Shown: positions 43,892 to 52,373 of the stretch, one piece after another
Layout of the letters: every line of letters begins with the position of its first letter
Position numbering within the stretch: the stretch's first letter is position 1
DNA from: Shimia sp. Alg240-R146
Lineage (GTDB): Bacteria > Pseudomonadota > Alphaproteobacteria > Rhodobacterales > Rhodobacteraceae
Assembly: GCF_947331465.1 (NCBI RefSeq)
Contig: NZ_CAMZOK010000004.1
Location: 1 to 64,000, forward strand
Length of the DNA stretch: 64,000 bases
Direction of reading: 5' to 3'
The notes under the pieces: model-generated
Database searches by the model: none
What the model was told of the DNA's origin: nothing
What the model saw: only the letters and a program-made list of their open reading frames with translations
Position numbers and translations under genes: made by a program

Positions 43892-45357
43892 ACGTTTTCC
43901 CCTTCGATGCCGCCCATGCAGATGTATTTGAGTTCTAGAAAATCATCGAGACCTTGCCGTGCACCTTCGCGCCCGAGACCTGAGGATTTGACGCCACCAA
44001 ACGGCGCCTCGGCGGTCGAGACGTGGCCGGTGTTGACGCCAACCATGCCATATTCAAGCGCTTCGGACACGCGCCAGACACGCGAGATGTCGCGACTGAA
44101 GAAGTAAGATGCGAGGCCGAATTCGGTGGCGTTTGCTGCAGCAATTGCCTCGGCTTCAGTGTCGAACTTAAAGAGGGGTGCCACAGGGCCAAAGGTTTCT
44201 TCGGTGGCCAGGGCCATGTCCGAGGTTACGCCGGTAAGAATGGTTGGCTCAAAAAATGTTCTGCCCAGTTTATGGGGTTCACCGCCAAGAGTGACGGCCG
44301 CGCCTTTGGCGACAGCGTCCGCAATGTGGCTGCTGACTTTGGTAACCGCAGCCTGGTTGATCAGGGGGCCAAAGATCACGCCATCCTCGGTTCCGTTGCC
44401 AACTGGAAGGGTCGCGATTTTGGCGGCAAGTTTTTCGGCGAAGGTGTCGTAGACGCCCGCCTGAACATAAATTCGATTGGCGCAGACGCAGGTTTGGCCG
44501 TTGTTGCGGAATTTTGAAAGGATCGCGCCTTCGACGGCGGCGTCCAGATCCGCGTCGTCAAAGACGATGAACGGCGCGTTGCCGCCCAGCTCAAGGCCCA
44601 GCTTTTTGATGGTTGGCGCGCATTGCTCATAAAGCTTGGCTCCGACGCCGGTTGAGCCGGTAAACGTCAGCTTGCGCACGACCGGGCTGCTTGTCAGCAC
44701 GCCTCCGATTGTCGCGGCGTCTCCAGTGATCACCGAGAACAGGCCGTCGGGCAGGCCTGCCTCTTGCGCAAGGACGGCCAGCGCGATGGCTGAGAACGGC
44801 GTGAGTTCGGAAGGTTTGAGCACCATGGCACAACCGGCGGCAAAGGCGGGCGCGGCCTTGCGCGTGATCATCGCGTTGGGAAAGTTCCACGGCGTGATTG
44901 CGGCGGTGACGCCAATGGGCTGTTTTATGCACAAGATGCGTTTGTCCGGCGCGCTTGAGGGCGTGACATCGCCATAGGCGCGGCGGGCTTCCTCGGAGAA
45001 CCATTCGATAAAGGACGCGCCGTAGGCGATCTCACCGCTGGCCTCGGCCAAAGGCTTGCCTTGCTCAGCGGTCAGGATCGCGGCCAGATCGGCTTGGTTG
45101 TCCATCATCAGGTCAAACCAGCGGCGGAGGATATTGCTGCGTTCTTTGGCCGTGCGTTTGGCCCAAGCGGCTTGTGCATGTTGTGCAGCCTTGATTGCCT
45201 CTTGGGTCTCGGCGGCGCCAAGATTAGGAACATGTCCCACCACGGCCCCCGTAGCGGGGTTGGTGACGGCGATGCCGGACCCGTTGGCGTTGATCCAGCG
45301 CGTGCCAACAAGGGCGGCCTCTCGCAGAAGAGCGGGGTTTTTCAGAGTGAGTGTCAT
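43888..45357 (-). CDS. Succinate-semialdehyde dehydrogenase (GabD-type aldehyde dehydrogenase)
   Basis: This 489-residue ALDH has ITPWNFPNAMITRK, FTGSTGVGAKL, the catalytic Glu in LELGGNAPFIVF and the catalytic Cys in RNNGQTCVCANRI. It resembles GabD. In the hpa operon it would oxidise the succinate semialdehyde released by HpaI, sending it to the TCA cycle. The frame is open much further, to 45693, but ATG 45357 (MTLTLKNPALLREA) gives the GabD length and overlaps the dioxygenase stop by 4 bases. It also overlaps the decarboxylase start by 4 bases. Confidence 0.88.
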   Translation of the reverse strand: MTLTLKNPALLREAALVGTRWINANGSGIAVTNPATGAVVGHVPNLGAAETQEAIKAAQHAQAAWAKRTAKERSNILRRWFDLMMDNQADLAAILTAEQGKPLAEASGEIAYGASFIEWFSEEARRAYGDVTPSSAPDKRILCIKQPIGVTAAITPWNFPNAMITRKAAPAFAAGCAMVLKPSELTPFSAIALAVLAQEAGLPDGLFSVITGDAATIGGVLTSSPVVRKLTFTGSTGVGAKLYEQCAPTIKKLGLELGGNAPFIVFDDADLDAAVEGAILSKFRNNGQTCVCANRIYVQAGVYDTFAEKLAAKIATLPVGNGTEDGVIFGPLINQAAVTKVSSHIADAVAKGAAVTLGGEPHKLGRTFFEPTILTGVTSDMALATEETFGPVAPLFKFDTEAEAIAAANATEFGLASYFFSRDISRVWRVSEALEYGMVGVNTGHVSTAEAPFGGVKSSGLGREGARQGLDDFLELKYICMGGIEGENV

Positions 45358-46337
45358 GGGGCGATGATTGGGCTTGCCTGAATTGTGGAGTCTTTGGTGT
45401 CGACGCCGACAAATGTTGTGCCGTGCTTGAACCAGCTTTCGGGTGCTGCGGCCCCCCAAAGGGTTTGGCGCTGCGGGTCCTGAAGATCCCATTTGATCGG
45501 CTCGTGATCGGAGTCGACGGTTTGATAATCTGAACAGTAAATCTCGATACGGTGGCCATCGGGGTCGAGGATGTAGAGAAAGAAGGCATTCGAGATGCCG
45601 TGCCGTCCGGGGCCGCGTTCGATGTTGCCGACGTAGCCAGTTGTCGACATCAAATCGAGCAGGTCGATGATGTTCAGCGGGGTCGGCACCCAAAACGCCA
45701 CATGGTGCAACCGCGGGCCGGTGCCATTGGTGAAGGCCATGTCATGCACGCCGCCTTTGCGGTGTAGCCATGCAGCCCAGAGTTTCTTGCTGTCCTCATC
45801 TTCGGTGTATTCCGTCACGCGGAAGCCGAAGTCGGAATAAAACTCCACGGAGGCATCCACGTCGTGGCTGAAGCAGTTGAAGTGGTCGATCCGCAGCGGT
45901 TTGACCCCGCGATAAAGCGCGTATTTCTGGTGGATCGGCGCGAGCCGGTCCATTTTGTGATAAAACTCCAGCGGGATGCCCATGTTGTCGGATGTCAGCA
46001 ACGTTCTGCCTTGAAAGGCGCGTTCCACCCACTGCGTCGGGCGGCCTTTAGCTTTGAAATATGCCTCGGCACGGTCCAGATCATCCTCGTCAAAGGTTTT
46101 GAACCCCATGACTTCGACGGTGCCCGGCTGATCCGACTTTTGCAGGATCACACAATGGTGGCCGCGCTCTTCCATGGCGCGCAGGTAGATGTGGGTGGCG
46201 TCTTCGTCGGTAACCTGAAGGCCGAGAATTTCAGTGTAGAACTTGCGCGACGCGGCGAGGTCTTTGACGTTCAGACACACGTGACTCAGCCGGATCGTGT
46301 TGAAATCGGGATAGAGGTTGGGTGCGGGGACGGGCAT
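45354..46337 (-). CDS. Homoprotocatechuate 2,3-dioxygenase, vicinal-oxygen-chelate (type I extradiol) family
   Basis: This 327-residue protein has two VOC modules and resembles the Fe/Mn homoprotocatechuate dioxygenases of Brevibacterium and Arthrobacter (HPCD, MndD). The 2-His-1-Glu metal ligands are visible as RIDHFN (about residue 150), RLHHVAFWV (about 213) and HRIEIYCSDY (about 265). It opens the ring of 3,4-dihydroxyphenylacetate next to the hydroxyls. AGGAGG precedes the ATG. It lies 9 bases after a second, unrelated dioxygenase gene for the same reaction, so one may prefer a different catechol or metal. Confidence 0.9.
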   Translation of the reverse strand: MPVPAPNLYPDFNTIRLSHVCLNVKDLAASRKFYTEILGLQVTDEDATHIYLRAMEERGHHCVILQKSDQPGTVEVMGFKTFDEDDLDRAEAYFKAKGRPTQWVERAFQGRTLLTSDNMGIPLEFYHKMDRLAPIHQKYALYRGVKPLRIDHFNCFSHDVDASVEFYSDFGFRVTEYTEDEDSKKLWAAWLHRKGGVHDMAFTNGTGPRLHHVAFWVPTPLNIIDLLDLMSTTGYVGNIERGPGRHGISNAFFLYILDPDGHRIEIYCSDYQTVDSDHEPIKWDLQDPQRQTLWGAAAPESWFKHGTTFVGVDTKDSTIQASPIIAP

Positions 46338-46346
46338 CAGGGCCTC

Positions 46347-47201
46347 CTATTGAACGGGAAAAATGACGTTGGTCTGGCCGGTGCCAGACGATGGGAAATA
46401 CTCGGTCACGACCTCGCATTTCGCATCATAGCTGTCCCAGCCAAGGGCACCATAAAGCATGGCGGTATCGTGCATAGAGCCTTCGCCGCAGCAGAACTCG
46501 GCATATTCCGGCAACATCTTGAGGAATGTCGCGTGATCGCCGCGCTGCCACATGTCCAACACGTGCAGATCCATCTGGCGGTTGAATTCAGAGCTGATGG
46601 TGAAGGTGCCGTTGTTGGCGGCATAGTCCTTGTTGGGCCAGATTTTGTGTGACAGCGATCCGGAGGCGACCAAAAGCACTTTGCTGTCGGACGCCTCAAC
46701 CGCAGCGCGGATGGCTTCGCCGACGATACGGCTTTCGTCGTGGCCATGCACGGTGCACCATGCGGCAACCGACACGACCTTCATGTCGTGGGCGCGTGAC
46801 ATGAACCGCATTGGAACCAGCGTGCCATATTCAAGTTCTAGCGAGTCCAGATGGTGCGCCAGCGTATAGGCCCCGAGATCAGAGGCCTCTTTGGCAATTG
46901 CGTCGCCGAGTTCAGGATTGCCTTGGTATTCATACGGCATGTTCTGAATAAATTGCGGAAATTCGTTGGAGGTGAACAGCCCCTCAAAGCGGTTGTTCGC
47001 GTTGATGTGAAAACCCGCGTTGATGACCCAGTGAGTGTCGCAGATGATGACGGTATCCGCGCCGAGTTCTTTGGCACGGCGAGCGATTTCAAAATGTCCG
47101 TCGATAGCGGCCTGGCGTTTGCCTTTGATCGGGCCGTCCTGTTCGGACATCAGCATTGTGGGAACGTGCGTGCATTTCGCAGCGAGGACGATCTCTCCCA
47201 T
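46347..47201 (-). CDS. hpaD: 3,4-dihydroxyphenylacetate 2,3-dioxygenase, LigB (type III extradiol) family
   Basis: This 284-residue protein follows E. coli HpaD closely: LAAKCTHVPTM at the start, VIICDTHWVINAGFHINANNRFEG, YTLAHHLDSLELEYGTLVPMRF, VASGSLSHKIW, LPEYAEFCCGEGSMHDT and a TEYFPSSGTGQTNV end. The histidines of THVP, DTHW and the later Glu are the LigB-fold metal ligands. It cleaves homoprotocatechuate to 5-carboxymethyl-2-hydroxymuconate semialdehyde, the substrate of HpaE encoded just upstream, with which it shares a TGATG junction. It is unrelated in fold to the next gene, which has the same predicted reaction. Confidence 0.95.
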   Translation of the reverse strand: MGEIVLAAKCTHVPTMLMSEQDGPIKGKRQAAIDGHFEIARRAKELGADTVIICDTHWVINAGFHINANNRFEGLFTSNEFPQFIQNMPYEYQGNPELGDAIAKEASDLGAYTLAHHLDSLELEYGTLVPMRFMSRAHDMKVVSVAAWCTVHGHDESRIVGEAIRAAVEASDSKVLLVASGSLSHKIWPNKDYAANNGTFTISSEFNRQMDLHVLDMWQRGDHATFLKMLPEYAEFCCGEGSMHDTAMLYGALGWDSYDAKCEVVTEYFPSSGTGQTNVIFPVQ

Positions 47202-48712
47202 CAGAGGGCTCCCAACTTGGTGATTTTGTGCTGACCCGTGGCGAAACCGATGTGTTTTTGCTCCATGTAGAAATCGAAGCTCCAGTCGCCGCCGTCACGG
47301 CCGATGCCGCTGGCTTTGACGCCGCCAAACGGCGTTGGCAGGTGGCGGACGTTTTCGGAGTTCACCCAGATCATGCCGGCCTCAAGTTTGTCGGTAAAGC
47401 GTAAGGCGCGTGTCAGATCGTTGGTCCAGACATAACCTGTCAGTCCATAGGGAATGTCGTTGGCGATCTGTAATGCCTCTTCTTCGTTGGAGAAGGGGAT
47501 GGAGGTCAGCACTGGGCCGAAGATTTCCTCTTGCGCGATACGCATCTGGTTGGTGGCCCCGGTAAACAGCGTCGGGCGGACAAAGTAGCCCTCATCCCCA
47601 ATGGTGACGCCGCCGGCGGCAACGGTCGCGCCGTCCTCTTTGGCGATGTCAAAATAGCTTGTGACTTTGTTGAAGTGTTCTTCGGTCACAAGCGGGCCGA
47701 TTTCCGTAGCGGGATCCAGCGGGTGGCCGACATTGATGTTGTTGACGCGCGCGATCAGTTTCGATTCAAATTCCTCGCGCACGGTGTCCTGAATCAACAG
47801 GCGCGACGAAGACGTGCAGCGCTCGCCATTTATCGAGTAGATCATGAAGATCGCAGCGTCCAAGGCGCGGTCCAGATCGGCGTCGTCAAACACGATGACC
47901 GGATTTTTACCTCCCAGCTCAAGGTGGTTGCGCTTGAGAGTGTCGGCGCCTTGTTTGGTGATCAGGCTACCTGTGCGGCTTTCACCGACAAAGGCGATGG
48001 CCTTGATTTTAGGATGCTCACAAAGCGCTTTGCCCGCACCTTCGCCAAATCCGTTGACGGTGTTGAGCACGCCGGGCGGCAAGCCGGCGTCCTCGGCGAT
48101 CTCAACCAGCAGGCGCGCCGTCAAGGGCGATGCTTCGGCGGGTTTGTGCACCACGGTGCAGCCAGCGGCCAGAGCCGGCGCAATTTTCCATGTGGACAGC
48201 ATAAAGGGCGTGTTCCACGGCGTGATGACCCCCACTGGGCCAATCGGCACGCGGGTGGTGATGTTCATCAACGTGGGCGATTGCAGGTGCTGACCGTCGC
48301 GGGCTTGCACCACCTGATCCGCAAAGTAGCGGAAGTTTTCGGCGCCACGCAAAGCGGCTTTGGACATGAACTTGTAGGCCTGACCGGTGTCCCAGCATTC
48401 ACACAGTGCGATTTCCTCGGCGCGGGCTTCGATGCCTTCGGCGATGCGGATGAGGATCTTTTTGCGCGCAAGAGCCGGCAAGTCGCGCCACGCGGCAAAA
48501 GCGTCGTGCGCAGCACGGGCCGCCTTGTCGATGTCGGCGGCGGTGCCGTGCGCAACGTCGCAGATGACAGATTTATCCACGGGGGAGGTGTTTTGAAACG
48601 TGCCATTCATGCCTGCCACATCTTGGCCGGCGATGCGGTTCAGAATGCCGGCGTCGCGGAAGCGGCCAAGATAGCCGTCAAGTTTGGCGATGTTGTCGTC
48701 AAGAACGCTCAT
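47201..48712 (-). CDS. hpaE: 5-carboxymethyl-2-hydroxymuconate semialdehyde dehydrogenase
   Basis: HpaE oxidises the ring-cleavage semialdehyde to 5-carboxymethyl-2-hydroxymuconate with NAD. The 503-residue aldehyde dehydrogenase carries ITPWNTPFMLSTWK, FVGESRTGS, LELGGKNPVIVFDDADLDRAL with the catalytic Glu and NGERCTSSSRL with the catalytic Cys, and ends PFGGVKASGIGRDGG. The INGERCTSSSRL and PWNTPFMLSTWK segments are typical of HpaE-type enzymes. It overlaps hpaF upstream by 4 bases and hpaD downstream by one base, so translation is coupled throughout. Confidence 0.94.
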   Translation of the reverse strand: MSVLDDNIAKLDGYLGRFRDAGILNRIAGQDVAGMNGTFQNTSPVDKSVICDVAHGTAADIDKAARAAHDAFAAWRDLPALARKKILIRIAEGIEARAEEIALCECWDTGQAYKFMSKAALRGAENFRYFADQVVQARDGQHLQSPTLMNITTRVPIGPVGVITPWNTPFMLSTWKIAPALAAGCTVVHKPAEASPLTARLLVEIAEDAGLPPGVLNTVNGFGEGAGKALCEHPKIKAIAFVGESRTGSLITKQGADTLKRNHLELGGKNPVIVFDDADLDRALDAAIFMIYSINGERCTSSSRLLIQDTVREEFESKLIARVNNINVGHPLDPATEIGPLVTEEHFNKVTSYFDIAKEDGATVAAGGVTIGDEGYFVRPTLFTGATNQMRIAQEEIFGPVLTSIPFSNEEEALQIANDIPYGLTGYVWTNDLTRALRFTDKLEAGMIWVNSENVRHLPTPFGGVKASGIGRDGGDWSFDFYMEQKHIGFATGQHKITKLGAL

Positions 48713-49098
48713 GCGTTGTCCTCCAAATGGTCGCGGACGGTTCCGAATTTCGGGGATAGGGCCGCGTCGATGTCGCGAATTTCGGCTGAAAGGGCGATGG
48801 AGCGGGTTTCCATTGCTGGGCCCATGAAGTCTTTGAGGGTGGCAAAGATGCGGGCGATGGCGTCTTGTTTGACGTCAACGCTGCGGCCTTCGCGCAAACG
48901 CACGCTCAGGTCGATGTATCCATGTTTTGGGTTGCCGTCGGCGATGGCGACGTGATCCGAACGCGTCGCGCGGACGCGGATACCAGCGGCTGGAAAGGTC
49001 TCGATCTCAGTGGCGGAGGCCCGGATCGCTTCGCACAACGCTTGGATGTCGACGACCTCTTCAATGTTTGCAGAATAGTCGATGTGAAAGTGAGGCAC
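48709..49098 (-). CDS. hpaF: 5-carboxymethyl-2-hydroxymuconate delta-isomerase
   Basis: HpaF tautomerises 5-carboxymethyl-2-hydroxymuconate to its oxo form. The 129-residue protein matches the CHMI family (PHFHIDYSANIEE, FPAAGIRVRA, YIDLSVRLREGRS, ALSAEIRDID). These enzymes use the N-terminal proline as catalytic base, so the start codon must directly precede Pro. GTG at 49098 does so (codons GTG CCT), and AAGGA lies 6 bases before it. An in-frame ATG at 49104 would add Met-Thr before it and abuts the AAGGA with no spacing. It is the first gene of the nine-gene operon and is divergent from hpaR. Confidence 0.93.
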   Translation of the reverse strand: MPHFHIDYSANIEEVVDIQALCEAIRASATEIETFPAAGIRVRATRSDHVAIADGNPKHGYIDLSVRLREGRSVDVKQDAIARIFATLKDFMGPAMETRSIALSAEIRDIDAALSPKFGTVRDHLEDNA

Positions 49099-49107
49099 GG
49101 TCATTCC

Positions 49108-49119
49108 TTAACATGTTAA
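49108..49119 (-). promoter_or_regulatory. Palindrome TTAACATGTTAA at the hpaF start (candidate HpaR operator)
   Basis: This perfect 12-base palindrome overlaps the ribosome binding site of hpaF. MarR-family repressors bind such AT-rich palindromes. Its place at the first gene of the catabolic operon suggests HpaR control. No binding data can be read from the sequence. Confidence 0.5.
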
Positions 49120-49154
49120 TTGCTGCGAAGTTAATTAATGCTATGGTCAGTTGT

Positions 49155-49168
49155 CAACACTTGTGTTG
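49155..49168 (+). promoter_or_regulatory. Inverted repeat CAACAC-TT-GTGTTG upstream of hpaR
   Basis: Perfect 6-base arms separated by two bases lie 39 bases before the hpaR start, with a further GCAACAC half-site at about 49181. It may be a second regulator site, controlling hpaR itself. Confidence 0.4.
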
Positions 49169-49206
49169 CACTTCAATTTAGCAACACGCAGATTCTTGAG
49201 GCAAAC

Positions 49207-49644
49207 ATGACGAACCCCCTTCCTTCTACCGTGCGATCCCTGCCGATTGCACTGATCCGTGCGCGCGAAGGCGTGATGTCGCCGATCCGCGAGATGTTGT
49301 CAGAAACGGGAATCACCGAACAGCAATGGCGCGTTCTGCGGGTCTTGTCCGAGTATGGGCAGATGGACACAAAAACCCTGGCAGACCGCTCCAGCCTTTT
49401 GTTTCCAAGCCTCACGCGTATGGCCGCCACCATGCGTGAAAAAGGGTTGGTGACGCAGACACGGGACGTTATAGACCGGCGTCGTCAGTTTGTGGACATC
49501 ACGCCGGCCGGTCAAAAAATCATCGACGACTGTTTGCCTGAAGCTGCGCTGATTGTGGCTGGTTTCAAAGAGACACTGGGCGAGCAAAACTATGAGACCC
49601 TGCTTGACCTGTTGGCCATGCTAGATCCCGGAAGCCATTCCTAA
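49207..49644 (+). CDS. hpaR: MarR-family repressor of homoprotocatechuate genes
   Basis: This 145-residue MarR-type regulator has a winged helix (ITEQQWRVLRVLSEYGQMDTK, SSLLFPSLTRMAATMREKGLV) and the RDVIDRRRQFVDITPAG wing characteristic of HpaR/HpcR. In enteric bacteria HpaR represses the meta-cleavage operon until a homoprotocatechuate-type ligand binds. It is divergent from hpaF, with palindromes in the shared 108-base region. ATG 49207 has TTGAGG 6 bases upstream. Its stop overlaps the end of the convergent Tm-1-like gene by 4 bases. Confidence 0.92.
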   Translation: MTNPLPSTVRSLPIALIRAREGVMSPIREMLSETGITEQQWRVLRVLSEYGQMDTKTLADRSSLLFPSLTRMAATMREKGLVTQTRDVIDRRRQFVDITPAGQKIIDDCLPEAALIVAGFKETLGEQNYETLLDLLAMLDPGSHS

Positions 49645-50873
49645 ATCGAGATGGTGCCGTCGGCACACCAGCCGTCGAAAATCTCCAGTGCTTTGTCGGC
49701 GAATTCGGCATCGTTGATGTGGCAGGCAATACGGTGGGCTTGCACGGTATCGGGCAAGGTCTCCTCAATCTCAGCCAAGAATGTCGCGAGGCCGTCAGGA
49801 TTGTGCAATTCCGCTCCGTCGCGGTCCCATTCGCCAAGGCCGTGTTCTGGCAGGATCAACGCCACCGGTCCTTTGGCTTGTGCGAGGTGCTCGGAGTGCA
49901 CGTCTGCAACTTTTCTGGTTTCGTCTGCCTTCAAAACAACAGACGTCAGCAAGCGGTTGTGGTCATGGGTCATATGGTTGTCCCAGACCTCGGGCAGGGG
50001 TTGCCAACCAACGATGTCCACCAAATCATAACAGCCTGGCGCGACGATTTGCGGCGTGCCCGTGGCGCCGGCATTGGTCAGTCGGTCCGGACCGGCAGAA
50101 ATGTTGGAGCCATTGACGTGGTTGCCCACCTCTTGGGTGCAGAAGTCAAAGACGCAGGCGAAGGCGCCTTGCGCTGCGAGGCTTTCGAAGGCCCGCCCGC
50201 CCATGCCGGTGGCATGAAACACCGCGACTTCAAATCCGCGAGCTTCCAGCGCTGGGATAAGCGGAATGACATATTTCAGCGCAGAAGTCCCAAGCGATGT
50301 CATGCCGATCAGCGGTTTGTCCGGGTCAGGCATTTGCACTGCGCGAGCCGCGCCCAGAACGGCGCCAGCCGCCTGCGACAGCGACGCTTTGCAAACTGAA
50401 TTCAGGCCGTAAAGGCCACCTGCCCACAAGATCATCTGGGTGTCCGCCGCCAACCGTTCGGCTGGGATCAGCGGCGAAAATGACACGGTTGATACGATGT
50501 ATTTCGGCACACCCAGCGGCAGTGCCGTTGCCACATCAAGCGCGAGGTCCGTGCCCATCGTGCCGCCAAGTACAATCATGCCGTCAAAGGCACCTTCGGA
50601 GTGCAGACGTGCCGCCAGAAGGCTGGCGCCTTTGGCCATGATCTGCATTGCGTGGTTCTCGTCGCCGCTGTCAATTGCGGTTTGGATGGTGCTGCCGCCT
50701 TCTGTGGCGACGTCGTGTTTGGAGTAATCCGTCGGCTTGGACGGGTCGCCCAAAACGGAGACGTCCATGGTGGCGACATTGCCACCTTGACTACGGATCA
50801 CATCAGCAAGGAAACCCAGCTCGTCGTCTTTGGTATCGTAGGTGCCGATCACCAGAATAGTCTTGTCGGTCAT
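49641..50873 (-). CDS. Tm-1-like ATP-binding domain protein (UPF0261)
   Basis: This 410-residue protein matches the UPF0261/Tm-1-like family throughout: ILVIGTYDTKDDELGFL at the start, VLGGTMGTDLALDVATALPLGVPK, IGMTSLGTSALKY, FHATGMGGRAFESL and GAPGC-type PQIVAPGCYDLVDI. The plant Tm-1 relative binds ATP; the bacterial proteins have no established reaction. It is the last gene of a minus-strand group (TctC, TctB, TctA, aldehyde dehydrogenase, this gene), 9 bases after the dehydrogenase. That points to a catabolic step on the imported acid. Confidence 0.88.
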   Translation of the reverse strand: MTDKTILVIGTYDTKDDELGFLADVIRSQGGNVATMDVSVLGDPSKPTDYSKHDVATEGGSTIQTAIDSGDENHAMQIMAKGASLLAARLHSEGAFDGMIVLGGTMGTDLALDVATALPLGVPKYIVSTVSFSPLIPAERLAADTQMILWAGGLYGLNSVCKASLSQAAGAVLGAARAVQMPDPDKPLIGMTSLGTSALKYVIPLIPALEARGFEVAVFHATGMGGRAFESLAAQGAFACVFDFCTQEVGNHVNGSNISAGPDRLTNAGATGTPQIVAPGCYDLVDIVGWQPLPEVWDNHMTHDHNRLLTSVVLKADETRKVADVHSEHLAQAKGPVALILPEHGLGEWDRDGAELHNPDGLATFLAEIEETLPDTVQAHRIACHINDAEFADKALEIFDGWCADGTISI

Positions 50874-50882
50874 GGCTGTCCC

Positions 50883-52367
50883 TTACAATTTGATCCAAGC
50901 AGTTTTGAGATTCACATATTTTTCAATGGCATGCAGCGACTTGTCGGAGCCGTTTCCGGATTGACCGACACCCCCGAGCGGCACAGTGCCATCCGCGCCG
51001 CCATAGGTGTTGATGTGCATGACGCCGGTGCGCACGGCTTTCACCATGCGATGTGCACGGCTTAGGTTTGCGGTCCAAGCGGCGCCGGCGAGGCCGTAAA
51101 CCGTCGAGTTGGCGAGAGAGATAGCTTCGTCATCGGTTTCAAACGGAGTGACGCCCAAAACAGGACCGAACACCTCTTTTTGCGCCAACGTGGCATCGCG
51201 GGTGACGCCTGTGACAATTGTGGGGGCCATGTAGTAGCCGCCAGTTTCTTGCAAAATGCGATTGCCGCCGGTGACGATTTGGCCGCCTTCGGCTGTGGCA
51301 GTATCCACGAAACCCAGGTTGGCTGACAGTTGGACTTCGGAATTCACGGCACCAATATGGGTGTCGATCCTGAGCGGATCGCCGACACGCATTGCCTCGG
51401 TCGCCTTGGTTACGGCGGCGACAAAATCATCGTGGATCGGGGCCTCGATAAGAAGCCGTGAGCCCGCCACGCAGACTTGACCGGAATTGCGAAAAATACC
51501 GGCGGCTGCGACCTTGGCTGCTTCGTCCAGGTTGGGTGCATCGGCAAAGACAATGTTGGGGGATTTACCGCCAAGTTCCAGATAAACCCGTTTCATGTTG
51601 GAACGCGCAGCGTAGTCCATCAGACGCCGCCCTGTGGCGCCGGATCCGGTAAAGACCAAAACGTCCACATCCATCGACAAGCCAAGCGTTTCGCCGACAA
51701 TACGGCCTTCGCCGGTAACCGCGTTGAGCACGCCGGGCGGTAAGCCAGCCTCAAGCGCCAGATCGGCCATGCGCATCAGCGAGAGCGATGCAGTTTCTGA
51801 AGGTTTCAGAACGACGGAGTTGCCCATCGCAAGGGCAGGCCCCAGTTTCCATGCGCCGATCATCATCGGGAAGTTCCAAGGGATGATCGCGCCGACAACA
51901 CCCACCGGTTCTTTGTGGATCATGCCGAGTATGTCGCCAGCCGTCGGGGCGATTTCGCCGTAGATCTTATCCAGAGCTTCAGCATAGTAGCGGATGGTTG
52001 CGGCGGCGGATCCCGGTTCAGCCTTAAGCGCCATGCCGATCTCTGTACCGTTGTCGCGCACACCCAGAACGGCCAGTTCCAGCGCGTTTGCCTCAATCAG
52101 GTCAGCCCACTTCATCAGCACTTTCTTGCGGGCGGCGGGCGGTTGGGAGGACCAACGACCATCTTCAAACGCGGCGCGGGCCGAAGCGATGGCGGCTTTC
52201 ATATCCGCCGCGGTACCGGCGGCGGCCGTGGTCAGCGCCTGACCATCGATGGGCGAGATGATATCCAATGTGCCACCATCGGAGGCAGGCACATGTTTGC
52301 CGTCGATAAGGTGATGAAAGGCGGGGACGGGCAGGGCGCGCAGGGCATCGATTTTTGACTGATCCAT
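50883..52367 (-). CDS. NAD(P)-dependent aldehyde dehydrogenase (PuuC/betaine-aldehyde type)
   Basis: This 494-residue ALDH has IPWNFPMMIGAWKLGPALA, FTGSGATGRRL, LELGGKSPNIVFAD with the catalytic Glu, and RNSGQVCVAGSRL with the catalytic Cys. The pattern is that of gamma-glutamyl-gamma-aminobutyraldehyde, betaine-aldehyde and phenylacetaldehyde dehydrogenases. It begins 6 bases after TctA and ends 9 bases before the Tm-1-like gene. With the divergent class III aminotransferase it could oxidise an aldehyde made from an amine; arylacetaldehyde from the neighbouring decarboxylase is one candidate. Confidence 0.88.
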   Translation of the reverse strand: MDQSKIDALRALPVPAFHHLIDGKHVPASDGGTLDIISPIDGQALTTAAAGTAADMKAAIASARAAFEDGRWSSQPPAARKKVLMKWADLIEANALELAVLGVRDNGTEIGMALKAEPGSAAATIRYYAEALDKIYGEIAPTAGDILGMIHKEPVGVVGAIIPWNFPMMIGAWKLGPALAMGNSVVLKPSETASLSLMRMADLALEAGLPPGVLNAVTGEGRIVGETLGLSMDVDVLVFTGSGATGRRLMDYAARSNMKRVYLELGGKSPNIVFADAPNLDEAAKVAAAGIFRNSGQVCVAGSRLLIEAPIHDDFVAAVTKATEAMRVGDPLRIDTHIGAVNSEVQLSANLGFVDTATAEGGQIVTGGNRILQETGGYYMAPTIVTGVTRDATLAQKEVFGPVLGVTPFETDDEAISLANSTVYGLAGAAWTANLSRAHRMVKAVRTGVMHINTYGGADGTVPLGGVGQSGNGSDKSLHAIEKYVNLKTAWIKL

Positions 52368-52373
52368 CGGGAA

